Positions 28,677 to 36,778 of a stretch of DNA of 64,000 bases are shown one piece after another. The translations under genes and the position numbers were made by a program. The notes beneath the pieces are model-generated. The model saw only the letters and a program-made list of their open reading frames with translations, did not search any database and had not been told where the DNA came from. How positions within the stretch are numbered: the first letter of the stretch is position 1; every line of letters starts with the position of its first letter. The DNA is from CAYXTW01 sp964452645 (GTDB lineage Bacteria; Zixibacteria; MSB-5A5; GN15; PGXB01): positions 1 to 64,000 of the forward strand of contig CAYVMO010000001.1 of assembly GCA_964452645.1 (NCBI GenBank). The letters are read 5' to 3'.

Positions 28677-29096
28677 TTATTCGCAGAAGATTCTGACTTT
28701 TTCATCGTCATCGTCGACATCTATCGACATTTCGGATAAAGACTCCAGGATACCTTCAATAGAGTCACCTTTCAAGTCATTAATATCGAGACTGATTCCT
28801 TTCTCGCGAAGGGCTTCGTTTATTTTGTTTTTGGCATCGTCCGGAATCACGGAGCCGAGCTTTATACCGGCCCGAATAATCTGAAGCGGGATTTTAATAT
28901 TGACTTTGTCTTTTTTTTCGCCGCTTTTCGGTTCGACCTCGATTCTAAGGCATTTTAATTTGCCCTTGTGCTGTGGCTGTATTTTTTCCTCGGTGGATTC
29001 GCGCCGATTCAGGGCGTCGAGAAGCCGCTCGGCATCCTCGGCAGTGATTTTGCCTTCGGCCAACATATTCAGGATTTTTAGACGTTCTTCAGACAT
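28677..29096 (-). CDS. SHOCT-like domain protein, last gene of DUF2089 operon
   Basis: 139 residues. N-terminal helix-turn-helix-like SHOCT segment ERLKILNMLAEGKITAEDAERLLDAL, a short charged linker, then a domain with VNIKIPLQIIRAGIKLGSVIP and an acidic C-terminus (DVDDDDEK). This arrangement (SHOCT-like plus anti-sigma-like basic/amphipathic part) is often found beside DUF2089 regulators. 13 bp after the 69-aa gene. Role probably regulatory; not shown. Confidence 0.8.
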   Translation of the reverse strand: MSEERLKILNMLAEGKITAEDAERLLDALNRRESTEEKIQPQHKGKLKCLRIEVEPKSGEKKDKVNIKIPLQIIRAGIKLGSVIPDDAKNKINEALREKGISLDINDLKGDSIEGILESLSEMSIDVDDDDEKVRIFCE

Positions 29097-29109
29097 TATT
29101 TATCTCCTT

Positions 29110-29319
29110 TCACTGTATAAACGGATTAAAGATATCAAAATTATTATCGTGGACGAGAATCCCTCGATATCCGGGGATCATATCAATTGATTCGTTTTTA
29201 TGAATTTTCAATGGCTTGATTTTATCAAAACCGACAGGCTCTCTTAATTGCGCCGTTTTAATCGGGCCGATTTTGCCGTCTGTTGGTGGAATTTTGATAA
29301 TTTGGCTATTAGCTGACAT
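29110..29319 (-). CDS. Small conserved-context protein (69 aa) in DUF2089 operon
   Basis: 69 residues, no recognised family. AAAGGAG sits seven bases before the ATG, and the gene fits tightly between the DUF2089 gene and the SHOCT-like gene, all on the same strand, so it is probably real. No membrane segment or signal peptide; rich in Ile, Lys and Pro. Confidence 0.65.
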   Translation of the reverse strand: MSANSQIIKIPPTDGKIGPIKTAQLREPVGFDKIKPLKIHKNESIDMIPGYRGILVHDNNFDIFNPFIQ

Positions 29320-29362
29320 ATTATTCTCCTTTCATATTATTTTCTAACAATAGATCAATTGC

Positions 29363-29731
29363 TCACTCTCGTTCTGACAATCTTTTGATTGCTTCTTCGA
29401 CGCTGATATCGCCCTGTTCGAGTAAATCAAGCGTTTCATCGGGAGCCGGTGCCGACTCGATTTTGACAAAATCCAGCAGTTCCCCGATTTTGTTAAGCCG
29501 GCTTTTGATTGTCGGGTAGCTGACACCGAAATATCGCTCCATTTGCTTGATTGAACCGTGGCACCTCAGAAAAGCGGCGGCGAAAACCTGATCCTCGGTT
29601 TTCAGCCGGGCAAGGGGTGGCAGCTCGAAACTGCCCTCAACGGCGATGTCAGAATCGGCCAATCTAACTCTTTCTACGACAATCGCTTTGCCTTGAGTGA
29701 GTCGAGTCAATTCCTGCCAATCTTTTATCAT
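29363..29731 (-). CDS. DUF2089 family helix-turn-helix regulator
   Basis: 122 residues. ELTRLTQGKAIVVERVRL, then LARLKTEDQVFAAAFLRCHGSIKQMERYFGVSYPTIKSRLNKI, the DUF2089 core with a predicted helix-turn-helix, and a C-terminal SHOCT-like helix pair (LLEQGDISVEEAIKRL). GGAGG precedes the ATG. The first gene of a three-gene unit; a near-perfect promoter and an inverted repeat lie upstream, suggesting autoregulation. Confidence 0.88.
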   Translation of the reverse strand: MIKDWQELTRLTQGKAIVVERVRLADSDIAVEGSFELPPLARLKTEDQVFAAAFLRCHGSIKQMERYFGVSYPTIKSRLNKIGELLDFVKIESAPAPDETLDLLEQGDISVEEAIKRLSERE

Positions 29732-29791
29732 AAGACCTCCAAAATCACTATTTTCAAAATATATTACGTCGACATCTTAATTATGTTTCAT

Positions 29792-29820
29792 ATTATATTA
29801 AATTAATTAATAATTGTCAA
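29792..29820 (-). promoter_or_regulatory. Consensus sigma70 promoter of the DUF2089 operon
   Basis: Minus strand TTGACA (29820-29815), 17-nt spacer, TATAAT (29797-29792): a full match to both consensus hexamers. About 60 bp before the DUF2089 ATG. Confidence 0.85.
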
Positions 29821-29860
29821 GGATAAACTTAATATAATTAATATATGGTTGAATAAATTT

Positions 29861-29882
29861 ATTGTCAAGTAACCTTGACAAT
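29861..29882. promoter_or_regulatory. Inverted repeat ATTGTCAAG-N4-CTTGACAAT, candidate operator
   Basis: Perfect 9-bp arms with a TAAC spacer, located 40 bp upstream of the -35 box. A third copy of the half site covers 29813-29821, overlapping the -35 box. This layout suits a repressor or activator; DUF2089 is the nearest candidate. A second, weaker promoter using the repeat's own TTGACA cannot be excluded. Confidence 0.5.
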
Positions 29883-29944
29883 TTGTCTCGGCCAAGAGCT
29901 GACGAAACTTAAGCCTTGGTAGCGCATAGTGTTATGGATAAATA

Positions 29945-30412
29945 TTATTTAGTGAAAACTTGCAGCAGTCCGATGCCGGTCAGGGTGGCGATGCTGACAA
30001 TAACGCCCGCGATAACCACGCCCAATGCCAGGAACCAGAATGAGCGTTTTTTGTCGAGTTTCAGAAGCCAGGCCGCGAGGGTGCCGGTGTAGGCGCCGGT
30101 GATGGGCAGGGGAATAGCGACAAAAAGCATTATCCCCCAGTAGCCGTATTTTTCAACGTTTTTTTCCGCCTTGGTTCTGGTTCGCGCCACCCATTTGTCG
30201 AATATCAGACGGTATGGTTTTATTTTATAGAAAACATTATGCAGGGTATCCAGAAAAAGATACATGATAGGAATCACAAGTATATTGGATAAGACGCAAA
30301 CGATGTAGGCAATGACTATATGAACATCATTGCCGACGGCGTACGGTATGCCTCCGCGCAATTCAGAGATTGGCAACAACGAGAGGATAAGTGCACGAAG
30401 CAGGATATTCAA
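29945..30412 (-). CDS. Small multidrug-export family membrane protein (COG2426)
   Basis: 155 residues, four or more hydrophobic segments. The N-terminal motif LLPISELRGGIPYAVG and the later IPLPITGAYTGTLAAWLL are characteristic of the Sm_multidrug_ex family (PF06695-like). The transport function of the family is poorly established; SNARE-associated/DedA-like topology is a possible relation. Single gene. Confidence 0.85.
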   Translation of the reverse strand: MNILLRALILSLLPISELRGGIPYAVGNDVHIVIAYIVCVLSNILVIPIMYLFLDTLHNVFYKIKPYRLIFDKWVARTRTKAEKNVEKYGYWGIMLFVAIPLPITGAYTGTLAAWLLKLDKKRSFWFLALGVVIAGVIVSIATLTGIGLLQVFTK

Positions 30413-30558
30413 AGCGGACTCCCGGACGAAGTCGATCCCGCGAAGAATCCGGACAGAGCTGATCGATTAAAATTTCCGCTATTCATAACCCGGCTAATAT
30501 AGCATTAATGATTCTATATCGCCAGTCGAATAAACAGGTCGATCTTCTGATACGTTTT

Positions 30559-30882
30559 CTATTTCCGATAGACGATGATCCGTGGCAGGGACGCATGGGC
30601 GAAGTCGTTGATACCGTGACAATATACCGAATACGGGAAACTCCCCAGCTCCGCATTCCCTGATACGGTCAGCGGCTCCGACGGTTCGGAGTTGATTTCC
30701 AGCACGTTTCTACCAAACAGATTAACGTCGGGAAACATCACCGTAATCGGATCACCGGTCAGATTATAGAAAATTGCGCGATCCCCGATACCAAGAAGAA
30801 CTTCAGCCGGTTTTATCATACAAACCGAGCCTTCTTTAATTACGGTAATGTTTTGCATCCTTCTTTCGATAGTATCACCCAT
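30559..30882 (-). CDS. Small cupredoxin-like protein
   Basis: 107 residues from the ATG at 30882, which has GGAGG six bases upstream; the longer frame to 31029 would overlap the next gene and lacks a ribosome site. Beta-rich with VLLGIGDRAIFYNLTGDPITVMFP and FPYSVYCHGINDFAHAS, resembling a plastocyanin-like fold with a possible C...H metal site. No signal peptide, which is unusual for a cupredoxin. Copper binding is inference only. Confidence 0.62.
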   Translation of the reverse strand: MGDTIERRMQNITVIKEGSVCMIKPAEVLLGIGDRAIFYNLTGDPITVMFPDVNLFGRNVLEINSEPSEPLTVSGNAELGSFPYSVYCHGINDFAHASLPRIIVYRK

Positions 30883-30922
30883 AACTTCCTCCTTCATATA
30901 TTGAAATAATATATTCATATCT

Positions 30923-30950
30923 ATTATAATACATTTGTCTATTTTTCCAA
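30923..30950 (-). promoter_or_regulatory. Promoter of the cupredoxin-like gene
   Basis: Minus strand TTGGAA (30950-30945), 16-nt spacer, TATAAT (30928-30923), about 40 bp before the ATG. Confidence 0.65.
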
Positions 30951-30970
30951 GATATTTTTGCTCCTTAAGT

Positions 30971-33610
30971 CTATGTTTTACCTTTGCCGATATTAACTTT
31001 CTGCCATTCTTTGAATCGCGGATCGGCAAACAGTTGTTCCAGTTCCGGCAGCCGCTTTAAAGTCGCAATCGGATAATTGTGATCGACCGATTTAATTATC
31101 CATTCCAGAGCGGCATCGCGATTCCCCAATTCTTCATAGACGATACCGGCCCGAGCCATTAATTCGACATTGTCCGGAGCCAGCGATAGAGCTCGTTTAA
31201 TAAGAGAGGTCACTTGCTCGGGATCGCTGAGTTTTACGTCGTATGCCGCCAGGTCGGCGAGGACGATTACATCACGAGGATTTATTTTTCTTTGTTCATC
31301 GGCCATGTCGGCTGCCTTTCGAAATAATTCCGACGCTTTCATTCTTCCGCCGGGAAGCATGTAATAAGCTTGGGCCAGGTTGCCCCAGACGGCGTAATCT
31401 CGATCATCAATCTTCAGCGCGGCTTCATACATGCGGACCGCGCCCGCGTAATCCCTATCCATATAGTACAAAGCTCCCAAATTGGAGCTGGCGGCGTAGC
31501 TCGGTTCTATTTCCAGGACCCCTTCCCACATAATTCTGGCTTTTTCCCAATCTTCGAGATAAAAATACAGGGCGCCAAGATCGTTGAAAGGAACGACGGC
31601 ATAAGGCGCCAGTGCGGCTGCTTCATTTAGCCGCGTAATGGCATTATCAAGACGACCATACGTGATATAGAAATTGGCCAAATCATAATATCCGATCCAA
31701 TCATCCGGTTTGAGTTTAATCGCTCTCAAGTATGTTTTTTCGGCGTCGTCAATTCGATTTAAAGCTTCATACGTCGTAGCCAGCCCCTGACAGGCATCGT
31801 AGCTAACCGGATCAAGCTGCAGCGCCTTTTGGAACTCCTCAACGGCTGTATCGTATTGACCGGTTCCTTCGTGTATCAATCCAAGGGTGATATGTACCTG
31901 TGCCAGTTGATCATTTATTTCCAGAGCTTTCAGACTGCTTTTTATAGCTGGGTCAACCCAATCGGATTCTTTGGTAATTTGGTACATCCGCCAATAAGCC
32001 TCGCCCAGCCCGGCATGAGCCAGAGCATATCGGGGATCTGCAATGAGCGCCCGCCGAAAGAGGTCGATGGCGGTATCGATAAAAGCCGAGTTTTCATAAT
32101 GCTGCAGATAACCGCGTCCGTGTAGATAATATTCGTATGCATCCGGCTTTGATGTGCCCCCCGCGGTCAGGAACCGCCTTGCATCGGGCCGCAGCTGCAA
32201 TTCCAGCATCGTCGCCAGATTGATGACGGTTGAATCCTGTAACGCAGAGACATTTGTAAGCGAAGCATCGATCAGCGTCGAGCGCAATTGACGTTCACTT
32301 TTGGTGTCAACAAGATTGAGGGTCATTCTGATTTTACTGTCAAGCCGCTGAACGCTGCCGGTCACTGCCAGAGTAACACCAAACGATTGTCGGGCCTGCT
32401 TGACACTCAAAATCTTGCGCTCACGCACTTCACTTGATGGAACCACCCGAAGCGCCCCCTGAAATTGTTCCATTTGTGTGAGTTTACTGGTCAATGTTTC
32501 CATAAGGCCGTCGCAAAAGGCGGCGTAATTCGGCGATTCGCCCACGACGGTAAAAGGAAGAACAACGATGTGTTTTACCGATGGAACCGAAGCGACGGTC
32601 AGCCATCCGGATAAAAGTCGACGACTCGACGGTTGTAATAGCAGAAAAATAACCGCCACAGCGAGAGTTGCCAGAATTCCTGAAAGCATAAAATAAAAAC
32701 GGGATCTGGATGGATGTCGGGGACGCAGTCTAATCGGTGCGACATAACCTGATGCCTGTCGGATATGGTTTAAATCATCCAGAAGTTCATCGATATGCTG
32801 ATAACGTTTATCAGGATCTTTTTGCAGCGCCCGATCGAGGATGTGCTGAATACCCGCGGGGATGTCGGCCATATAGCGTGCAACCGGTTCCGGATTTTCA
32901 TTGACAATGGCATGCAAGGTTGCCGCCTCGCTGTTTTTCCGGAATGGTTGCCGGCCGGTAAGCATCTCATACAGGACAATTCCGAACGAAAATATATCGC
33001 TGCGGTGATCCGTTTTTTCAGCTTTCACCTGTTCAGGTGATACATATCCGATCGTCCCTATCATGTAACCGGTTTTGGTCAATCGATCCATGCCCCTGAC
33101 GGAAGCAAGGCCGAAATCGACCAGTTTTACCCGGGCCGATTTGTCGACCAGAATATTTGAAGGTTTAATATCGCGATGGATAATACCGCTATTATGCGCC
33201 TCGAGTAAGCCTTCGCAGATTTGTACCGACAGGTCAATGATTTGCTCGAAAGTCAGCTTTTCTTTATTGATTAAATCACCGAGCGGACAACCATCGACAT
33301 GTTCCATGGCGTAAAATTGTCGGCCGTCGAACTCCGAGACTTCATAGACATGGACGATACCGGGATGACTCAGGGCCGCCGAGGCAAGAACCTCGCGCTG
33401 AAATCTGTTTCTTATCTCTTCTTGGGCCTGCAGTCGTTCCGGCAAAAACTTCAGCGCGACGCGGCGATTGAGATTGGTATCTTCGGCCAGGTACACTTCG
33501 CCCATACCGCCGGCGCCGATTTTTTCGATTATCCGATAATGCGAGATCACCGAACCTTCGGTGAGGAACATGCTCGATTGTGTCTTGTCATCTTCAGGTT
33601 CTTCAGGCAT
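30971..33610 (-). CDS. Membrane Ser/Thr protein kinase with TPR domain
   Basis: 879 residues. Kinase domain about 24-290: GAGGMGEVY, K54, HRDIKPSN (D147), DFGLAS (D165), GYVSPEQ. One membrane helix at about 308-327. After it come a FlgO/TolB-like segment (HIVVLPFTV...FCDGLMETLTSKL...GVTLAVTGSV) and at least eight TPR units to residue about 860. This kinase-membrane-TPR design is common in FCB, Acidobacteria and similar phyla as a one-component sensor. No phosphatase or target is adjacent. Its stop lies 88 bp from the cupredoxin-like start. Confidence 0.92.
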   Translation of the reverse strand: MPEEPEDDKTQSSMFLTEGSVISHYRIIEKIGAGGMGEVYLAEDTNLNRRVALKFLPERLQAQEEIRNRFQREVLASAALSHPGIVHVYEVSEFDGRQFYAMEHVDGCPLGDLINKEKLTFEQIIDLSVQICEGLLEAHNSGIIHRDIKPSNILVDKSARVKLVDFGLASVRGMDRLTKTGYMIGTIGYVSPEQVKAEKTDHRSDIFSFGIVLYEMLTGRQPFRKNSEAATLHAIVNENPEPVARYMADIPAGIQHILDRALQKDPDKRYQHIDELLDDLNHIRQASGYVAPIRLRPRHPSRSRFYFMLSGILATLAVAVIFLLLQPSSRRLLSGWLTVASVPSVKHIVVLPFTVVGESPNYAAFCDGLMETLTSKLTQMEQFQGALRVVPSSEVRERKILSVKQARQSFGVTLAVTGSVQRLDSKIRMTLNLVDTKSERQLRSTLIDASLTNVSALQDSTVINLATMLELQLRPDARRFLTAGGTSKPDAYEYYLHGRGYLQHYENSAFIDTAIDLFRRALIADPRYALAHAGLGEAYWRMYQITKESDWVDPAIKSSLKALEINDQLAQVHITLGLIHEGTGQYDTAVEEFQKALQLDPVSYDACQGLATTYEALNRIDDAEKTYLRAIKLKPDDWIGYYDLANFYITYGRLDNAITRLNEAAALAPYAVVPFNDLGALYFYLEDWEKARIMWEGVLEIEPSYAASSNLGALYYMDRDYAGAVRMYEAALKIDDRDYAVWGNLAQAYYMLPGGRMKASELFRKAADMADEQRKINPRDVIVLADLAAYDVKLSDPEQVTSLIKRALSLAPDNVELMARAGIVYEELGNRDAALEWIIKSVDHNYPIATLKRLPELEQLFADPRFKEWQKVNIGKGKT

Positions 33611-33741
33611 CCCTATTCCTCGAGCGATCGCAGGTTAACCCGATAAATTTGGGCTATGTTTGGAAAATATATAATTAATTTTGTAAAACAACGCCAAAAT
33701 ATATCAGAATGAACAATATTTCGCAAAAAAGTGAAAATTTC

Positions 33742-33771
33742 TCGACAATTTGGCTTTTTATTCGTTATGAT
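33742..33771 (+). promoter_or_regulatory. Candidate promoter of the tandem lipoprotein genes
   Basis: TCGACA (33742-33747), 18-nt spacer, TATGAT (33766-33771). The resulting leader of about 130 nt contains a small hairpin TACCCCA/TGGGGTA at about 33833-33851. Confidence 0.45.
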
Positions 33772-33906
33772 ATCGAGGGCAGGTTTTTAAAAATTTTATC
33801 TTTACATCAGTCCCGGGAAAAGAAAATGAAATATACCCCAAAAATGGGGTAAGGGCAGGTTAAATGAAATGAGAACAAGTAAAGTCATTTGAAAGGAGGT
33901 GAGAAG

Positions 33907-34263
33907 GTGAGAAAATCAATATTTGTATTTATATTATCGTTAATACCAGTCAGTATTGGTTTGGGACTGCTTGATTGCAGCGAGGAAAAGGATATTTCTA
34001 TTACTGATCCGGTCTACACAATAAGCGGTTTTGTGAAGGACAGTATATCCGGTATGCCGATCGACAGTGCGTGGATAAATATCAATGATAGTACGCCGCC
34101 CTATCAGGCATATACTGATTCCATGGGGTATTATGAGACAAGTGTGTTTTTGGGAGGTCAAACAACGATTTTTGGCGGAAAAGATGGGTATTATATTAAG
34201 GATACAGCTATTTATATCAAATCCAATCTGGATAGTATTAACATAAAATTATCATCGAATTAG
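33907..34263 (+). CDS. Lipoprotein with carboxypeptidase-regulatory-like domain, copy 1
   Basis: 118 residues from the GTG at 33907, behind AAAGGAGGTGAG. Signal VRKSIFVFILSLIPVSIGLGLLDC, with Asp before the likely lipid-modified Cys. The body YTISGFVKDSISGMPIDSAWI...SMGYYE matches the CarboxypepD_reg-like beta sandwich. Tandem paralogue of the next gene, 12 bp downstream. Function unknown; such domains are used for surface binding. Confidence 0.75.
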   Translation: MRKSIFVFILSLIPVSIGLGLLDCSEEKDISITDPVYTISGFVKDSISGMPIDSAWININDSTPPYQAYTDSMGYYETSVFLGGQTTIFGGKDGYYIKDTAIYIKSNLDSINIKLSSN

Positions 34264-34275
34264 CGAGGCGCAAGA

Positions 34276-34638
34276 ATGGACAAATTTCGTTTGAAACCTT
34301 TGTTGACTATTATAGCGGTGGCAATTTGTTTGCACCTGAGCAATTGCGGAGGGGAAAAAACAACCAATGATGTGTGGCGATTTCTCAGTGGAGTAGTCAG
34401 AGATAGCATTTCTGGAACGCCAATTGACAGTGCCTGGATTGATATAAACGATACAATAGCCCCATTTACTACAATGTCTGATACAAATGGATTTTATTTT
34501 ATGGCATTTGGTACGGCGCGTTATAGTCTGCATTTATTCGTCGGGAAAGAAGGCTATTTAATAAAAGATACCTCTATTATTCTTCCCAAGGGCCATATAA
34601 ATGTGGACAGTGTTAATATATATCTAAAGTCTGAATAG
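34276..34638 (+). CDS. Lipoprotein with carboxypeptidase-regulatory-like domain, copy 2
   Basis: 120 residues. Signal ends HLSNC. The body FLSGVVRDSISGTPIDSAWIDIND...DTNGFYF is clearly homologous to the preceding protein, pointing to a local duplication. Both copies have a non-standard residue (Asp or Asn) before the lipobox Cys. Co-transcribed with copy 1. Confidence 0.75.
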   Translation: MDKFRLKPLLTIIAVAICLHLSNCGGEKTTNDVWRFLSGVVRDSISGTPIDSAWIDINDTIAPFTTMSDTNGFYFMAFGTARYSLHLFVGKEGYLIKDTSIILPKGHINVDSVNIYLKSE

Positions 34639-34712
34639 GATAGATATAAATTTTGAATTGTCGGCTGATTAATTTTATCATAATTTAGTCGAATCCAGAT
34701 CGCAAATATTCG

Positions 34713-35411
34713 CTATTTCATAAAATCAAACAAATTCATAACCTTAATGGGGACCATGCTGTATAATCCCTGGCCGTATTTACACCCGCCCTGCAAACCG
34801 AATGAGCGGGCCATCGATTCCAAAGACCAGATATAGTCTCTCGATTTTTCGGGATTTAAAAACTGCGATTTATGGCATTTTAACGCTTCCACCCATATAT
34901 CGAACTGCTCGGTAATATCGACGACAATCGTGGGATTTATCCCCGGCGGGAGAAAATAATGGAAAATATTTTTTACCAGATAACGTTCACCGTCAATCGG
35001 CAGTTTTCTTAAAGTGGCATAATTGGCGGCGTTTATGGTTATCTGCCCGGCCGCGACATGATCCGGATGCGACTGCCTTCGACCATGACCGATATTGGGG
35101 TAGGGAGCCAGAATAATTTTCGGACGATATTTTCTTATCGAGGCGGCCAGTTGAAGCCGTCTTTCATACGAATCGAATAATTGACAGTCACCCCAGTCGA
35201 ATGTCTCCAGCAGGTCGGAGCCGAGAACGCCGGCGGCCTTTTGGGCTTCCTCGGCGCGGATCTCGGCTGTACCTCCGGTCCCCATCTCCCCCTTTGTTAA
35301 ATAGATAATGCCGGTTTTAAAGCCTTTATGATTCAGTCCGGCCAGAATGCCGCCGGTGCCGACTTCGATATCGTCGGGGTGGGCGCCGATGGAGATTAAA
35401 TCATATTCCAT
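34713..35411 (-). CDS. bshB1: Bacillithiol biosynthesis deacetylase BshB1 (PIG-L family)
   Basis: 232 residues. De-N-acetylates GlcNAc-malate in bacillithiol synthesis. Zinc motif AHPDD (residues 10-14) and HPDH (115-118); EMGTGGTAEIRAEEA and YPNIGHGRRQSHPDH are typical of BshB1 rather than mycothiol MshB. Normal length. bshA and bshC are not in the window. Single gene. Confidence 0.9.
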   Translation of the reverse strand: MEYDLISIGAHPDDIEVGTGGILAGLNHKGFKTGIIYLTKGEMGTGGTAEIRAEEAQKAAGVLGSDLLETFDWGDCQLFDSYERRLQLAASIRKYRPKIILAPYPNIGHGRRQSHPDHVAAGQITINAANYATLRKLPIDGERYLVKNIFHYFLPPGINPTIVVDITEQFDIWVEALKCHKSQFLNPEKSRDYIWSLESMARSFGLQGGCKYGQGLYSMVPIKVMNLFDFMK

Positions 35412-35489
35412 AAGATGACCTCATCAAAAAAAAGAGCCGGAGAAGGTCAAACCTTTTCCGGCCATTACATTTATTAAATCAAGGCGCCA

Positions 35490-36770
35490 TCAGGGTCTAA
35501 CAAAATGGTCCGAGTGGAATTTCAATAATGCCGGCAGAATATCATAAACGAAATTATCTATGGTCGCCGGATAATCCTCGTAACCGCCGAACACCAATGA
35601 ATCTATACCTCTGCTAATCCCGCGACCGGCCAAATAAGTCCCAAGATAATCGGCGAAACTCCGGGTTTGCCCATTGAAACCGTAACCCTCGTCGTCGGCG
35701 ATAAACAGTTTAATAAACATACTATCCATGGCAGCCGGATAAACATTCAGGAGGGAGGAGATATTATTGTTCAGCCATATATTCCAGACCGTGTCATAAA
35801 CATTACCGGCGGAATCGAAAGGCAGGACCAATTGGACGTTACCTCCGGCATGTATGAGCGTGGTCGTGTCGGCAAAGTAGAAAGTATCATTGGCGTAGAA
35901 AATTACGTTCTGTCCAGTACCAGTCCACAGAAGCGTATCATAATCAACGTATGGTGTGAAACTGCAGGCCATCGCGATAACCTCGGCGAGAGCTTTATGA
36001 TCGGCGGAATCCAGATTCTTATACTGACTATAAGGAATGGCTCCACTCGCATTAAGGTCGCTGATAATGTCTTTGAATAGCGACTTTAATCCGCCATTGC
36101 CGGCCGCGCCATCGAAATCAAGGGGAGCGGAAACGGCCGAAACCGCGGAGAAATTCTGGCTGTTCTCTACTGCAATTTTTAGGGCGCCGTATCCGCCGAG
36201 ACCAAAACCAGAAATAGCTCGGCCGGATGCGTCCGAAGCTGTATCTGTATTAAAAACAAAGTCCATGTAATCAATCAGGCTTCCTTCCGCTCCTTCACCT
36301 TTTATGAGGCCGAACGCTCTGGTATACCTGCCGCCCGACCAGGAATCGCCGTAAGATATACCGCCATATCCGGATGAGGCGTCGATGGAAACGATAATCA
36401 TCGGCTGTATTTCACCCTCGGCTATCATTTTATCGGCTACAGCAACGAGTCCGCGATTAAAGAAATAATTCTGGGTCCCGCCGAAAGGAGGCAGCAGATA
36501 TAATACCGGATACGGTGAGCCGGCTCCACGACCCTTGTAGCCAATGGGCGTGTACGGTTTGAATTTTATAACCGGACTCGTCTTTACGGAGGTAAACATG
36601 GATAAACCTAAATCCTCGGAAAATAGATGCGCTGTTATCCAATTGACTTCATTGACCGGGCGAATACCGACATTGGGTTCATTGATATTGGTTCCCCGGT
36701 CGGTACAGCCAAGCACCAATGCGACAATAATTATAATCGAATAGGTTGATATAAACTTTTTTATCATCAC
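35490..36770 (-). CDS. Lipoprotein esterase-like protein lacking the nucleophile serine
   Basis: 426 residues. Signal with LVLGC (Cys22). The fold follows the putative-esterase (esterase D/antigen 85-like) family: PYPVLYLLPPFGGTQNYFFNRG, PMIIVSIDASSGYGG, then AISGFGLGGYGALKIA. In active relatives this last elbow is G-x-S-x-G; here position 190 is Gly (GFGLG), so hydrolysis by the standard mechanism is unlikely. It may be a binding protein. The gene ends a two-gene unit, 8 bp after the FadL-type porin gene. Confidence 0.82.
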   Translation of the reverse strand: MMIKKFISTYSIIIIVALVLGCTDRGTNINEPNVGIRPVNEVNWITAHLFSEDLGLSMFTSVKTSPVIKFKPYTPIGYKGRGAGSPYPVLYLLPPFGGTQNYFFNRGLVAVADKMIAEGEIQPMIIVSIDASSGYGGISYGDSWSGGRYTRAFGLIKGEGAEGSLIDYMDFVFNTDTASDASGRAISGFGLGGYGALKIAVENSQNFSAVSAVSAPLDFDGAAGNGGLKSLFKDIISDLNASGAIPYSQYKNLDSADHKALAEVIAMACSFTPYVDYDTLLWTGTGQNVIFYANDTFYFADTTTLIHAGGNVQLVLPFDSAGNVYDTVWNIWLNNNISSLLNVYPAAMDSMFIKLFIADDEGYGFNGQTRSFADYLGTYLAGRGISRGIDSLVFGGYEDYPATIDNFVYDILPALLKFHSDHFVRP

Positions 36771-36778
36771 AAACCCTC

